From the NCBI GenBank assembly GCA_963706515.1, contig CAVPMW010000010.1, forward strand, positions 186,001 through 250,000: DNA of 64,000 bases. The letters are read 5' to 3'. The notes beneath the pieces were generated by a model. That model was not told the DNA's origin. It searched no databases and was given only the letters and a program-made list of their open reading frames with translations. This stretch comes from CAVPMW01 sp963706515 (GTDB taxonomy: Bacteria > Chloroflexota > Anaerolineae > Anaerolineales > UBA4823). This document shows positions 44,181 to 53,073 of the stretch, one piece after another (the stretch's first letter is position 1; every line of letters starts with the position of its first letter). A program made the translations under genes and the position numbers.

Positions 44181-45236
44181 ATGGCTCGCACTACGAGATT
44201 ATTCGCCCGCAAAGATACTCACCGGCGCCGGGAGCGGCGGTACAACCTGTCTGTCACCCCACTGAAGCTGCGCACATCTTCTGCCAGGGCAAATCAAAGC
44301 CCACCGGTACTGGTCAGAATGACCACAGGCAGCATGGCCAGGCCGATGAGGCGGAAAACACGTCCCAAGCGCCGGTTCGATGTCGCACTGCCCAACACTG
44401 GCGCAGAGATTTGCTTGCCTGCGCTGCCGCGCATCAAGATTGGATGGCGAGCATTAACTGCCATTGTTGTGATCTCTATGTCCGTCTTGATCTACCTCCT
44501 GTGGAGCTCGCCGAAATTCCGTATTTCCTCTCCCAAGCTCGTGGGACTGCAAAGGCTGACTGCGATGGAGGTGAATGCTGCAATCGATTTGAACGATCAA
44601 CCGATATTTACGGTCAATCCGGCGCAGGTCGAGAAGAAACTGGTGGACGATTTTCCTGAATTCTCCGCAGTAGCCATGGCTGTATCCTTCCCGAACAGCG
44701 TTGTTATTACCGTTACCGAGCGGGTACCGGTGTTGATCTGGCATCAGGAAGGGCGCTCGCAGCTGGTTGACGATAACGGCAGCGCTTTTCCGGTGCGGCA
44801 GCAGGATTCTGCCCTGAAATTACCCTTGATCGAAGCAAAAACCAGCCCCCCGGCTCCACCTCCTGCGATGGATGCCCAGCAGGTGCTGGACAAGCTGAAC
44901 GGGATTACGCCGGCAGAAGATATCCTGGCAACGCCTTCCCTCCAGAAAGAAACGAAGCTCGCAATGCAGCCCGAGATGGTGGCAGGAATCGAGCTCCTGG
45001 CAAAAGAGGTTCCCTCAAACGTTCCTATCACCTACGACCCAACCCATGGAATGGGCTGGAAGGATCCCCGCGGTTGGGAAGTCTATTTCGGAGATATGGT
45101 AGATGTAGCCATGAAGCTGAAAGTATACAAGGCAGTCGTTACGCAGCTCAATGCAGAAGGGATTCAACCCAAGTTGATCAGCGTTGAATTCGTTCATGCT
45201 CCATACTACCAAGGGGAGCGGAAACAGGATGGATGA
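44181..45236 (+). CDS. ftsQ: Cell division protein FtsQ
   Basis: The 351-residue protein has a long basic cytoplasmic N-terminus (about 90 residues), one membrane helix (ALTAIVVISMSVLIYLLW), a POTRA domain (VGLQRLTAMEVNAAIDLNDQ) and a beta-domain with PNSVVITVTERVPVLIW. It scaffolds FtsW and FtsI. A Pro-rich insert (TSPPAPPPAMD) at about residue 225 is unusual. The end overlaps ftsA by 8 bp. Confidence 0.92.
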   Translation: MARTTRLFARKDTHRRRERRYNLSVTPLKLRTSSARANQSPPVLVRMTTGSMARPMRRKTRPKRRFDVALPNTGAEICLPALPRIKIGWRALTAIVVISMSVLIYLLWSSPKFRISSPKLVGLQRLTAMEVNAAIDLNDQPIFTVNPAQVEKKLVDDFPEFSAVAMAVSFPNSVVITVTERVPVLIWHQEGRSQLVDDNGSAFPVRQQDSALKLPLIEAKTSPPAPPPAMDAQQVLDKLNGITPAEDILATPSLQKETKLAMQPEMVAGIELLAKEVPSNVPITYDPTHGMGWKDPRGWEVYFGDMVDVAMKLKVYKAVVTQLNAEGIQPKLISVEFVHAPYYQGERKQDG

Positions 45237-46473
45237 TTCGATTGTCGTTGGCATAGATGTGGGCACGGTAAAAACGTGCACCCTGGTCGGGCGGGAAGAA
45301 CCTCCGGGACAGATCCGCATCCTTGGGGTTGGGATCGAACCATCGCAGGGCATTAAAAAGGGAGTGGTGGTCGATCTCGGGGCGGCTGCCCAGGCGATTG
45401 CTCATTCAATCGATAAGGCTGAGCGGACCTCCGGCCTGGAAATCGATTCAGCTCTGGTCAGCCTGGCGGGGTCCAACGTCTCATCGGTTAACAGTCGCGG
45501 CGTTGTTGGCATCTCCGGGCGGGTAATCAGCCCTGATGATATTTCTCGAGCAGTAGATGCCGCAAGGGCGGTCGCCATCCCTCATAATCGTGAGATTATC
45601 CACGTCATCCAGCGTGGTTTTGATGTTGACGGGCAGGAAGGCATACGCATGCCCATCGGGATGCATGGATATCGCCTGGAAGTGGAAACCCACATCATCA
45701 CAGCCTCCGCTGCCAGCGTCGAGAACTTGCGCCAGTGTGTTGCTCAAGCTGGTGTGAACGTCAGCCAGTTCGTGCTCAACCCGTTAGCTTCTGCGGAGGT
45801 CATCCTGACTGAGACCGAGCGCCAGATGGGTGTTGTGGTTTGCGATCTGGGCGGCGGCACTACCGACATGGCAATCTATATCGATGGCGACGTGTGGCAT
45901 ACTGCGGTCCTGGCAATAGGCGGGAATCACATCTCGTCTGACATCGCTCACGGGCTGCGCCTGCCGATGTCACAGGCAGAGGAGATAAAGCTCGAGCATG
46001 GCGTTGCATTGAATACAGAAGTCGACGCCAATGAATTCTTCAATATCCGTCCGTTCGGTGAACAGGAGAGCGTACAGATCAGCCGTCAGGAGCTGGCGCA
46101 GATTATCGAGGCGCGGGTTGAAGAGATCTTCAGCATGGTAGTCCAGGAAATAAAACGTTCCGGCTATGACGGCTTGCTCCCGGCCGGGATGGTTCTTACC
46201 GGCGGTACCAGCAGCCTGCCGGGCATCCGCAACCTGGCCAGCTACGTGGTCGGTGTCCCCGTGCGGATTGCCAAGCCGGAGAATTTGATCGGAATGACCG
46301 ACCGGCTCGATTCTCCCGCTTTCTCAACCAGCGTAGGATTGCTGAAATGGGCGACCCTTTTCAGTGAGATCACTCCTCAGCTTGGCAGGCAGCGCCTCTC
46401 CACGGTCCCCAGGTCGTATAGTAACCGGTATATGGACAAAATGATGACATTTCTAAAACGGTTGTTACCATGA
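45229..46473 (+). CDS. ftsA: Cell division protein FtsA
   Basis: FtsA is an actin-fold ATPase that tethers FtsZ to the membrane. The 414-residue protein has VGIDVGTVKTCTLVG, VCDLGGGTTDMAIYIDGDVW and LTGGTSSLPGIRNLASYVVG. The C-terminal amphipathic membrane helix (YMDKMMTFLKRLLP) is present. ATG 45229 lies eight bases before the ftsQ end with AAGGGGAG upstream; longer in-frame readings are rejected. Confidence 0.95.
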   Translation: MDDSIVVGIDVGTVKTCTLVGREEPPGQIRILGVGIEPSQGIKKGVVVDLGAAAQAIAHSIDKAERTSGLEIDSALVSLAGSNVSSVNSRGVVGISGRVISPDDISRAVDAARAVAIPHNREIIHVIQRGFDVDGQEGIRMPIGMHGYRLEVETHIITASAASVENLRQCVAQAGVNVSQFVLNPLASAEVILTETERQMGVVVCDLGGGTTDMAIYIDGDVWHTAVLAIGGNHISSDIAHGLRLPMSQAEEIKLEHGVALNTEVDANEFFNIRPFGEQESVQISRQELAQIIEARVEEIFSMVVQEIKRSGYDGLLPAGMVLTGGTSSLPGIRNLASYVVGVPVRIAKPENLIGMTDRLDSPAFSTSVGLLKWATLFSEITPQLGRQRLSTVPRSYSNRYMDKMMTFLKRLLP

Positions 46474-46608
46474 TCGACCCAGATTTTTGCTCGGCAATTC
46501 CATGTGTACTTGGGGCATGCGGCTGGCCAGTACTGGCCTGGTCAGCGTCCAGGCACATGTTAAGGATTTGCACACAACAGTCGTGTAATTATCTTTGAGG
46601 AGGAAGCA

Positions 46609-47742
46609 ATGTCAAACAATATCATCGGTATACCCAATCAAATCGAATCCTTCGCTCGGATCAAAGTAGTCGGCGTAGGAGGCGGTGGGTGCAACGCCGT
46701 TGATCGCATGATCAACGAAGGCTTGCAAGGTGTTGACTTTGTCGCGGTCAATACGGATGCGCAGGCATTGATGCTCTCCAAAGCAACCACCCGGGTGAGA
46801 ATCGGCGAGAAACTGACCCGCGGCCTGGGCTCGGGTGGCGACCCAGAGATTGGCCGCAAGGCCGGTGAAGAGTCGGCCGAGCAAATGTACGACGTGCTGC
46901 GTGGAGCCGATATGGTTTTCATCACTTCGGGGATGGGCGGCGGCACTGGCACTGGCGCGGCGCCAATCCTGGCCCAGATCGCCAAGGAAGTCGGCGCGCT
47001 GACCATCGGTGTGGTCACTCGACCCTTTACGTTCGAGGGATCACGGCGGATCCAGTCAGCAGAAGCGGGAATTTCCAAGCTCAAAGAACAGTCGGATACC
47101 CTGATCGTCATTCCGAATGACCGCCTGCTGCAGATCGTCGACAAACGAGCAAACCTCAACCAGGCCTTCCGCATGGCGGACGATGTTCTGCGCCAGGGCG
47201 TCCAGGGTATTTCGGAGCTGATCACGGTTCCCGGCTTGATCAACCTGGATTTTGCCGACGTCCGCACGATCATGTCCGAGGGCGGCGCTGCGCTGATGGC
47301 AGTCGGCTCAGCAAAGGGCGAGGATGCTGCCACCAAGGCCGCCGAGCAAGCCATCTCCAGCCAGCTGCTCGATATCACCATCGATGGCGCGCGCGGTATT
47401 CTCTTCAACGTGACCGGCGGTCCGGACCTGACTTTGTATGACGTCAACCAGGCGGCAGCAATTATTAAGGAAACGGCGCACCCGGATGTAAACCTGATCT
47501 TCGGCGCTGTAATCGATACGAACATGAAGGACGAAGTGCGGATTACGGTCATCGCGACAGGTTTTGAGCGGACAGGTGCTCCTCGCCGGATCTCCGAGCA
47601 GCCGCTAAGCGATGCTCGCGAACGCGCAACCCCACTGAACATACCGGTTTCCGTACCGAAGTCTGTGCCTGAATTCCAACCCCGGGCGTTCAATACCGAG
47701 GACCTGGATATTCCGACCTTCTTACGGAACCGGAGCCGCTAA
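46609..47742 (+). CDS. ftsZ: Cell division protein FtsZ
   Basis: FtsZ is a tubulin-like GTPase that forms the division ring. The intact 377-residue protein has IKVVGVGGGGCNAVDRMI, the tubulin signature GMGGGTGTGAAP and the T7 loop LINLDFADVRTIMSEGG. The short C-terminal tail ends DLDIPTFLRNRSR, the conserved FtsA-binding peptide. A 135 bp spacer separates it from ftsA, with GAGGAGG before the ATG. Confidence 0.98.
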   Translation: MSNNIIGIPNQIESFARIKVVGVGGGGCNAVDRMINEGLQGVDFVAVNTDAQALMLSKATTRVRIGEKLTRGLGSGGDPEIGRKAGEESAEQMYDVLRGADMVFITSGMGGGTGTGAAPILAQIAKEVGALTIGVVTRPFTFEGSRRIQSAEAGISKLKEQSDTLIVIPNDRLLQIVDKRANLNQAFRMADDVLRQGVQGISELITVPGLINLDFADVRTIMSEGGAALMAVGSAKGEDAATKAAEQAISSQLLDITIDGARGILFNVTGGPDLTLYDVNQAAAIIKETAHPDVNLIFGAVIDTNMKDEVRITVIATGFERTGAPRRISEQPLSDARERATPLNIPVSVPKSVPEFQPRAFNTEDLDIPTFLRNRSR

Positions 47743-47919
47743 GCGCGGTTTGGGAGGGATCGTTCTACCCTGGATCAGGATACGGTTCGTATTGAACGGG
47801 TGGATGAGCAATTGAGGTAAGGCCTGAGGTCAATGTGGCCTGTTTTGAACATCCTTTGATAGCCGGCTTCCTCCCGGATATGTGTGGCTGCCTGGATTCG
47901 TGCCAGTATCAAATTAGCT

Positions 47920-47999
47920 GCAGCAATTCCCCCAGCCTGCCTTCGCCTGGGGGTTAAGCTGCAAAATGTTGAGCCGGGTGTACCCACCACCCGGCTCAG
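47920..47999 (+). terminator. Tandem hairpins closing the dcw cluster
   Basis: Hairpin one pairs CCCCCAG (47929) with CTGGGGG (47947), with outer GCAGC/GCTGC arms. Hairpin two has a perfect GAGCCGGGTG/CACCCGGCTC stem (47971-47997) with a seven-base loop. Neither is followed by a long T run, so Rho-independent strength is uncertain, but two strong stems 180-250 bp after ftsZ indicate a transcript end or processing site. Confidence 0.6.
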
Positions 48000-48101
48000 C
48001 TGTATTATAATGGGGACCTGTTCCCTGATCAACCTAACAAATATGTAATGTGTGTGACAGCTCGAATGAGAAATTCTAATCTGATTTTGCTCTGGTTTCA
48101 C

Positions 48102-48130
48102 TTGCCAGGAAAAATCAACTATGCTAGAAT
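48102..48130 (+). promoter_or_regulatory. Promoter of nrdR
   Basis: TTGCCA (48102-48107), a 17-base spacer and TAGAAT (48125-48130) lie 88 bp before the nrdR ATG. It is a good sigma70-type match and is placed directly before the candidate NrdR boxes. Confidence 0.62.
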
Positions 48131-48140
48131 AAGCTGCGTT

Positions 48141-48187
48141 AGCCTATATGTGCCGTTTCACGAGGGAATACCCCCCATATATAGCGG
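48141..48187 (+). promoter_or_regulatory. Candidate paired NrdR boxes
   Basis: Two AT-core palindrome-like elements, AGCCTATATGTGCC (48141-48154) and CCCCCCATATATAGCGG (48171-48187), have cores 31 bases apart, about three helical turns. NrdR sites in other bacteria are paired 16-base boxes with an ATATAT-type core at this spacing. The second box is the better match. The position downstream of the predicted promoter suggests repression of nrdR and perhaps nrdJ. Confidence 0.5.
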
Positions 48188-48217
48188 CAACAAATGTTCT
48201 ATTAATGTTTGAACTCC

Positions 48218-48667
48218 ATGCGCTGTCCATACTGTAAACAAGAAAGCTCACGAGTTATTGATACCTCCCACGACGCTCGCGGCGGGATCCGCCGCCGGCG
48301 AGAGTGTGAGAATTGCGGGCAGCGCTTCAGCACTTATGAGCGACCAATATTAGCGACGCCGCTGATTGTCAAGCAAGACGGTACCCGTGAAGAATTTGAT
48401 CGCGATAAACTGGTACGCGGCATACGGATCTCCTGCGCCAAGCGACCCGTCTCAGCAGCGGATATCGATCGCCTGGTCGGCGAGATTGAAGCCACGCTAC
48501 AAGGCATGGGGAGGTCTGAAGTCTCGTCGCGCGTGGTGGGGGACATGGTCATCACGGGACTCAAGGAAATGGATCAGATCGCGTACATTCGCTATGCTAT
48601 CGTTTATCTCGGTCTGGACGACTTGCGCTCCATCCGCAACGAAATCGATCGCATTTTAGAAACTTAA
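48218..48667 (+). CDS. nrdR: Transcriptional repressor NrdR
   Basis: NrdR senses ATP/dATP and represses ribonucleotide reductase genes. The 149-residue protein starts MRCPYCKQESSRVIDTSHDA; the zinc ribbon is completed by CENCGQRFSTYERP, and an ATP-cone follows (VKQDGTREEFDRDKLVRGIR). ATG 48218 gives the canonical MRCPYC start. nrdJ follows after 90 bp, which supports a local regulatory pair. Confidence 0.97.
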   Translation: MRCPYCKQESSRVIDTSHDARGGIRRRRECENCGQRFSTYERPILATPLIVKQDGTREEFDRDKLVRGIRISCAKRPVSAADIDRLVGEIEATLQGMGRSEVSSRVVGDMVITGLKEMDQIAYIRYAIVYLGLDDLRSIRNEIDRILET

Positions 48668-48757
48668 TGGCTCCACTGCCTCCTGATTCAGGAGGGCAAT
48701 CTGGAACGTCGAATCCGGTAAATTAATAATAGCCTCGATCCTTCAGGAGACACTGTT

Positions 48758-51349
48758 ATGCTTCAAGAGTCCACCGAACAGTCCCGTAAAAATGGCTTAC
48801 TCCCAACCCCACCCTTGCCGGAGCGCTTCGGTAAGGTGGATTTAACGGAGAACGCTCGCCAGGTTCTCATCCGCCGCTACGTGCGCCGGGACGAGAATGG
48901 CAAACCTGCTGAGACGGTTGAAGGTATGTTCTGGAGGGTGGCGTACCATGTCGCCAAAGTGGAAGGGGAATGGGAGGAGGATGTACTCGAACGCGCCAGT
49001 GATTTTTACGTTTTGCTCTCATCTAAGAAATTTTTTCCGAACTCCCCAACGTTTACCGGCGCTGGGACCCCCTTGGGGCAATTAGCTGCATGCTTTGTCT
49101 TGCCGATCACCGATGATATGGGGCGGGATGCAGCAGGCATTTTTCAGACGTTGCGCGACGCCGCCTTGATCCAGCAGACCGGTGGAGGCAACGGGTTCGG
49201 ATTTTCCAGGCTGCGACCCAAAGGCGCCAGGGTGCATTCCTCGGCAGGACAGGCGACCGGACCGGTAGGATTCCTGCGGGTCTATGACAAAGCATTTGGT
49301 GAAATAGCCCAAGGCGGCACGCGACGCGGAGCGAACATGGCTGTGCTGCGCGTCGACCATCCGGATATCGAGGAGTTCATTACCTGTAAAACCGATGAGA
49401 ATGCGATTACCAATTTCAATATATCCGTAGGGATTACTGATGAATTTATGCGGGCGGTTGAGCACGACGAGGATTGGGATTTGCGCTTTATCGATCTGAC
49501 TTCCCCTAAATCGCACGGCTTCAGCGGCACCCTGGAGCAAGCTGAAGCTGCCGGAGTTCCGATCAGGGTAGTGAAAACCGTCCGGGCACGCGAGCTCTTC
49601 CGTAAGATTGTCACCCACGCCCACCATAACGGCGAGCCGGGTGTGCTCTTCCTATCCGCTGCCAATCGTTCCAACCCGGTCCCACAGCTTTACCAGCTGG
49701 AAGCAACAAACCCCTGCGGCGAGCAGTGGCTGGGACCTTATGAAAACTGCTGCCTCGGATCAGTAAATTTGGCGCAGCACCTCGGAGCCAAAGGAACGGT
49801 AGACTGGGAGGCATTACGCCGGAGCGTGGAGCTTTCGACGATCTTCCTGGACGATGTCGTCCAGGCGAATGCCTACGTCCCTGCCGTCCCTCAACTGATG
49901 GAAGCAGCCCATCGCGCTCGCCGGATCGGCCTCGGCATTATGGGCCTGGCAGATTTGATGTACCACGTGGGCATACGCTACGGCTCCCCGGAAGGGCAAG
50001 AGTTTGCCTCCCAGGTGATGGAGTTCGTGCGCTACCATAGCATGCTGACGAGTATAGAGCTGGCCCAGAAGCGCGGTCCATTCCCTGCAATCGATGGGAG
50101 CATTTACGACCCGGACAATCTGCGCTGGGAACGCCCGCAGCCCTTAGCGGGTTACAGCAATGATTGGGGGCGACCTGAGATCGATTGGGAGCTGGTCCTG
50201 GAAGGCATCCGCCGCGTTGGCATCCGCAACGCGGCTCAAACGACTGTTGCCCCGACCGGCACCATTGCTACCGTGGCAGGATGTGAAGGCTACGGATGCG
50301 AGCCGGTATTTGCCCTGGCATACATCCGCCATGTCAATGACAATGGGAAGGACCTGCAGCTCACCTACGCCAGCCCATCGTTCGAAAATGCACTTGTAGC
50401 AGCCGGTCTGGATGACAAACAACGCGAGCGTATCATCGACCACGTTTTGCAGCTTGGCACCTGCCAGGGATTAATGGAAGTCCCAGATTCGCTGCGAAAC
50501 ACATTCGTCGTTTCTCAGGACATCTCTGCTGAGGAGCACGTGCGCATGCAGGCTGCTTTACAAGTGTTCGTCGATAACAGCCTGTCGAAAACGATCAATT
50601 TCCCTTCCGAAGCCACAGAAGAAGAGGTCGCTGAGGCATACCAGCTGGCATGGGAGCTGGGGTGTAAAGGAATAACCGTCTACGTCACCGGCTCTCGCCA
50701 GAAAGTGGTGCTGGAAACCCATGCGACCGTCATGGAGAAGCAGAGTATTGCGGATGCTGTCCCAGACGAGCCGCCAGAGCAGCTTGCTATCTGGCAGGAT
50801 ACCAAAAAACCGCGCCCGCGCAGCCTGCGCGGCTATACCTTTACGATCTCGACCCCATTGGGCAAGGCTTTCGTAACGATCAACGAGAATGGGGGAGAGC
50901 AACCGTTCGAAGTCTTCATTAATACTGCTAAGGCAGGCTCCGATACGGCTGCGGTCTCGGAGGCGATAGGACGGCTGATCTCTTATATCCTTCGCCTGTC
51001 TTCCCCGGTCGCGCCGCGCGACCGCTTAAAAGAGGTCTGGCGGCAGCTCTCAGGGATTGGCGGTGGGCGCTCTTTAGGATTTGGTCCAAAGCGGGTGCGG
51101 TCGTTACCGGATGGTGTTGCCCAGGTCCTGGCTGAATACCTGGAAGAACAGTCCGCAGAAGGCAAGGGGTCGGAGGGCAACGACAACGGATTCCATTACG
51201 CCGGTGAATCTGCCCGGGCGAATATTCAACCCGAGAATGCGCCTCAGCAAACGACCTTCGGGGATCTTTGCCCCGAGTGCGGCGAAGCAGCTTTCGTGAA
51301 CGAAGAAGGCTGCCGGAAATGCTACTCTTGCGGTTACAGCGAGTGCTGA
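48758..51349 (+). CDS. nrdJ: Adenosylcobalamin-dependent ribonucleotide reductase (class II)
   Basis: The enzyme reduces ribonucleotides to deoxyribonucleotides using vitamin B12, without oxygen. The intact 863-residue protein has GQLAACFVLPITDDMGRDAA (redox cysteine region), TGGGNGFGFSRLRP, NPCGEQWLGPYENCCLGSVN (thiyl-radical cysteine context) and NAAQTTVAPTGTIATVAGCE. The C-terminus carries a zinc-ribbon-like tail (CPECGEA...CRKCYSCGYSEC) that can act as the swinging dithiol. GGAG lies before the ATG. Confidence 0.96.
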   Translation: MLQESTEQSRKNGLLPTPPLPERFGKVDLTENARQVLIRRYVRRDENGKPAETVEGMFWRVAYHVAKVEGEWEEDVLERASDFYVLLSSKKFFPNSPTFTGAGTPLGQLAACFVLPITDDMGRDAAGIFQTLRDAALIQQTGGGNGFGFSRLRPKGARVHSSAGQATGPVGFLRVYDKAFGEIAQGGTRRGANMAVLRVDHPDIEEFITCKTDENAITNFNISVGITDEFMRAVEHDEDWDLRFIDLTSPKSHGFSGTLEQAEAAGVPIRVVKTVRARELFRKIVTHAHHNGEPGVLFLSAANRSNPVPQLYQLEATNPCGEQWLGPYENCCLGSVNLAQHLGAKGTVDWEALRRSVELSTIFLDDVVQANAYVPAVPQLMEAAHRARRIGLGIMGLADLMYHVGIRYGSPEGQEFASQVMEFVRYHSMLTSIELAQKRGPFPAIDGSIYDPDNLRWERPQPLAGYSNDWGRPEIDWELVLEGIRRVGIRNAAQTTVAPTGTIATVAGCEGYGCEPVFALAYIRHVNDNGKDLQLTYASPSFENALVAAGLDDKQRERIIDHVLQLGTCQGLMEVPDSLRNTFVVSQDISAEEHVRMQAALQVFVDNSLSKTINFPSEATEEEVAEAYQLAWELGCKGITVYVTGSRQKVVLETHATVMEKQSIADAVPDEPPEQLAIWQDTKKPRPRSLRGYTFTISTPLGKAFVTINENGGEQPFEVFINTAKAGSDTAAVSEAIGRLISYILRLSSPVAPRDRLKEVWRQLSGIGGGRSLGFGPKRVRSLPDGVAQVLAEYLEEQSAEGKGSEGNDNGFHYAGESARANIQPENAPQQTTFGDLCPECGEAAFVNEEGCRKCYSCGYSEC

Positions 51350-51367
51350 GCGCATAAGAGCAGGCGC

Positions 51368-52018
51368 ATGACCAAACGTCTCGTCATTGTTGCCGGCAAT
51401 ATTGGAGCAGGCAAGACCTCACTAACCGAACGGATCGGCTCGCGCATGGGCTGGAAATCTGCCTTCGAGTCGGTTTCCGATAACCCTTACCTGCCCGATT
51501 TTTATGCGGATATGCGCTCGTGGTCATTCCACCTGCAGGTCTTCTTTCTCGGGCATCGCGCTCAGCAGTATCTCGACATGGCTTCCCTGCCGCAGTCCGT
51601 GATCCTTGACCGCAGTATATATGAAGATGCCTATATCTTTGCCCGCGCCCTGTACCAGCTGGGCAACCTGAGCGAGCGAGATTTCCTGTCCTACCAGCGG
51701 GTTTTTAATCTGATCGTCGATAACCTGCCGCCGCCGGACCTGCTGATCCTGTTGAAGGCTCCGGTAGAGGTGTTGGTTGCCCGCATCCAGCGGCGCGCGC
51801 GTTCTATCGAAAGCGGGATCAGCGCCGAGTACCTGGCATTACTGGACTCGTTTTACGACGACTGGATCCAGTCTTTCGACGTTTGCCCGGTACTGACCAT
51901 CCGCACGGACGACCTGGATTTCGTGCACAAGGCAAAACATCTGGATATTGTCGTCCAGCGCATCCAGGATAAGCTCACCGGACGGGAAGAAGTGATATTC
52001 CCGTCAAACTCCGCCTGA
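51368..52018 (+). CDS. Deoxynucleoside kinase (dGK/dCK family)
   Basis: The enzyme phosphorylates salvaged deoxynucleosides. The 216-residue protein has the P-loop IVAGNIGAGKTSL, the DRS motif VILDRSIYEDAYIFARAL and a LID-type arginine cluster (VARIQRRARSIE). Which base it prefers cannot be read off. It lies 18 bp after nrdJ, so de novo reduction and salvage of dNTPs appear co-transcribed. A clear terminator follows. Confidence 0.9.
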   Translation: MTKRLVIVAGNIGAGKTSLTERIGSRMGWKSAFESVSDNPYLPDFYADMRSWSFHLQVFFLGHRAQQYLDMASLPQSVILDRSIYEDAYIFARALYQLGNLSERDFLSYQRVFNLIVDNLPPPDLLILLKAPVEVLVARIQRRARSIESGISAEYLALLDSFYDDWIQSFDVCPVLTIRTDDLDFVHKAKHLDIVVQRIQDKLTGREEVIFPSNSA

Positions 52019-52040
52019 GCCAATTTTTACAGGAATTTTA

Positions 52041-52080
52041 CAGCCCGGTATATATTCGTTTACCGGGCTGCTTTATCTTT
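52041..52080 (+). terminator. Intrinsic terminator after the deoxynucleoside kinase
   Basis: A perfect 10 bp stem (CAGCCCGGTA / TACCGGGCTG) with a 10-base loop is followed by CTTTATCTTT. It ends the nrdR-nrdJ-kinase transcript. Confidence 0.88.
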
Positions 52081-52114
52081 AAAACAGCACTAACACACAA
52101 TGGAGGAAAATGCT

Positions 52115-52972
52115 ATGACGAAAAAAATTGTAATGCCCATCCTGGTAATCTTGATTTTTTGTGCCGTATTTCCCGGAGCAGCTCTGGCTCAAAGTGAGAG
52201 CGCAGCCCCTGCCAGATGGGGAATCCGGCGCAGCATCGGTATGATTACCTCCCTGGGGACAGACCAGATCACCATCAAGAACCGCCTGGGAAACGAAATT
52301 GTATTGACAGTGGATGACCGCACCCGCTACCTGGGTGAAGGCGGCAGTGCAATCGGTTTTGGAGACCTGGCGGAAGGTCGCTGGATTCTTGCAGTTGGTA
52401 AGCCGGCGGGTGGAAGCAGCCTGAACCGGACCTGGCTGGCCCGGCTGGTCATTCTGCTGCCTGAAAATTACGATCCAAGCCAGCGCTACCCGGTGAAGGC
52501 GAATGGCCTGGTGACCGGGGTCGATCCAGCGAACAATACTTTTACCATGGTTGACCGCGATGGCGAGACGCTTACCTTTGCCGCGAGCGATGAGACCAGC
52601 TACTATGGACTTGCCGGGTCACTCGGCGAGCTGCAGCAGAACATGCGTGTTTCAGTGGCTGCGCTGGAAATAAGCGGCTCAGAGCCGTTGGCGATGTACG
52701 TCTACTCGCGCTACGACCTGGATGCCCACATCGGCAAGATCACGGCGATCGATACCGCTAACAACCAGTTCAGCCTGGATACTCCACGGCGGGGTACGCT
52801 GAAGATCACCGTGAATAGCGATACTCGCTATCAAGGCAGGAATGGCACGATCACCGGGCTGGCAGATCTCCAGGTGGGGATGTATGCCGGGGTGTTGGTG
52901 AAGAATACGGATACGACTCTGCTGGCGGTGACGGTTGTGGCTGGACCCCCAATGGCTCGACCTACAGGCTGA
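52115..52972 (+). CDS. Secreted protein with three DUF5666 repeats
   Basis: The 285-residue protein starts MTKKIVMPILVILIFCAVFP, followed by GAALAQ, a signal peptide with an Ala-x-Ala site. Three similar beta-rich units of about 60 residues follow, each with a glycine turn and DxxTRY or DETSY (RSIGMITSLGTDQITIKNRL; ANGLVTGVDPANNTFTMVDR; AHIGKITAIDTANNQFSLDT). This is the DUF5666 pattern, of unknown function. ATG 52115 follows GGAGGAAA; ATG 52100 overlaps that site and is rejected. It stands between two terminators as a single-gene unit. Confidence 0.78.
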   Translation: MTKKIVMPILVILIFCAVFPGAALAQSESAAPARWGIRRSIGMITSLGTDQITIKNRLGNEIVLTVDDRTRYLGEGGSAIGFGDLAEGRWILAVGKPAGGSSLNRTWLARLVILLPENYDPSQRYPVKANGLVTGVDPANNTFTMVDRDGETLTFAASDETSYYGLAGSLGELQQNMRVSVAALEISGSEPLAMYVYSRYDLDAHIGKITAIDTANNQFSLDTPRRGTLKITVNSDTRYQGRNGTITGLADLQVGMYAGVLVKNTDTTLLAVTVVAGPPMARPTG

Positions 52973-53015
52973 TCACCTGAAGACAGGGTGAACTATTTGA
53001 TACTATCAAAGAACA

Positions 53016-53057
53016 AACGGACCTGGCTACTGAACACCAGGTCCGTTCCTATTTTTT
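53016..53057 (+). terminator. Intrinsic terminator, probably bidirectional
   Basis: A perfect 11 bp stem (AACGGACCTGG / CCAGGTCCGTT) with a 10-base loop is followed by a T6 tract. It lies between the DUF5666 gene (+) and the convergent UbiA gene (-), and may end both. Confidence 0.88.
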
Positions 53058-53073
53058 AATGTTGAAGCAAATA

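Larger units (their letters stand above)
47743..48217. other. 475 bp region between ftsZ and nrdR
   Basis: No coding frame is convincing. The first part holds two hairpins ending the dcw transcript (47920-47999). The last 120 bp hold a promoter (48102-48130) and paired candidate NrdR boxes (48141-48187) serving nrdR. Confidence 0.6.

Noticed and set aside
46638..47693. 351-residue open frame antisense to ftsZ
   Set aside because: Its composition (Ser/Arg/Pro-rich) is that of a reverse-frame shadow, and FtsZ on the other strand is certain.
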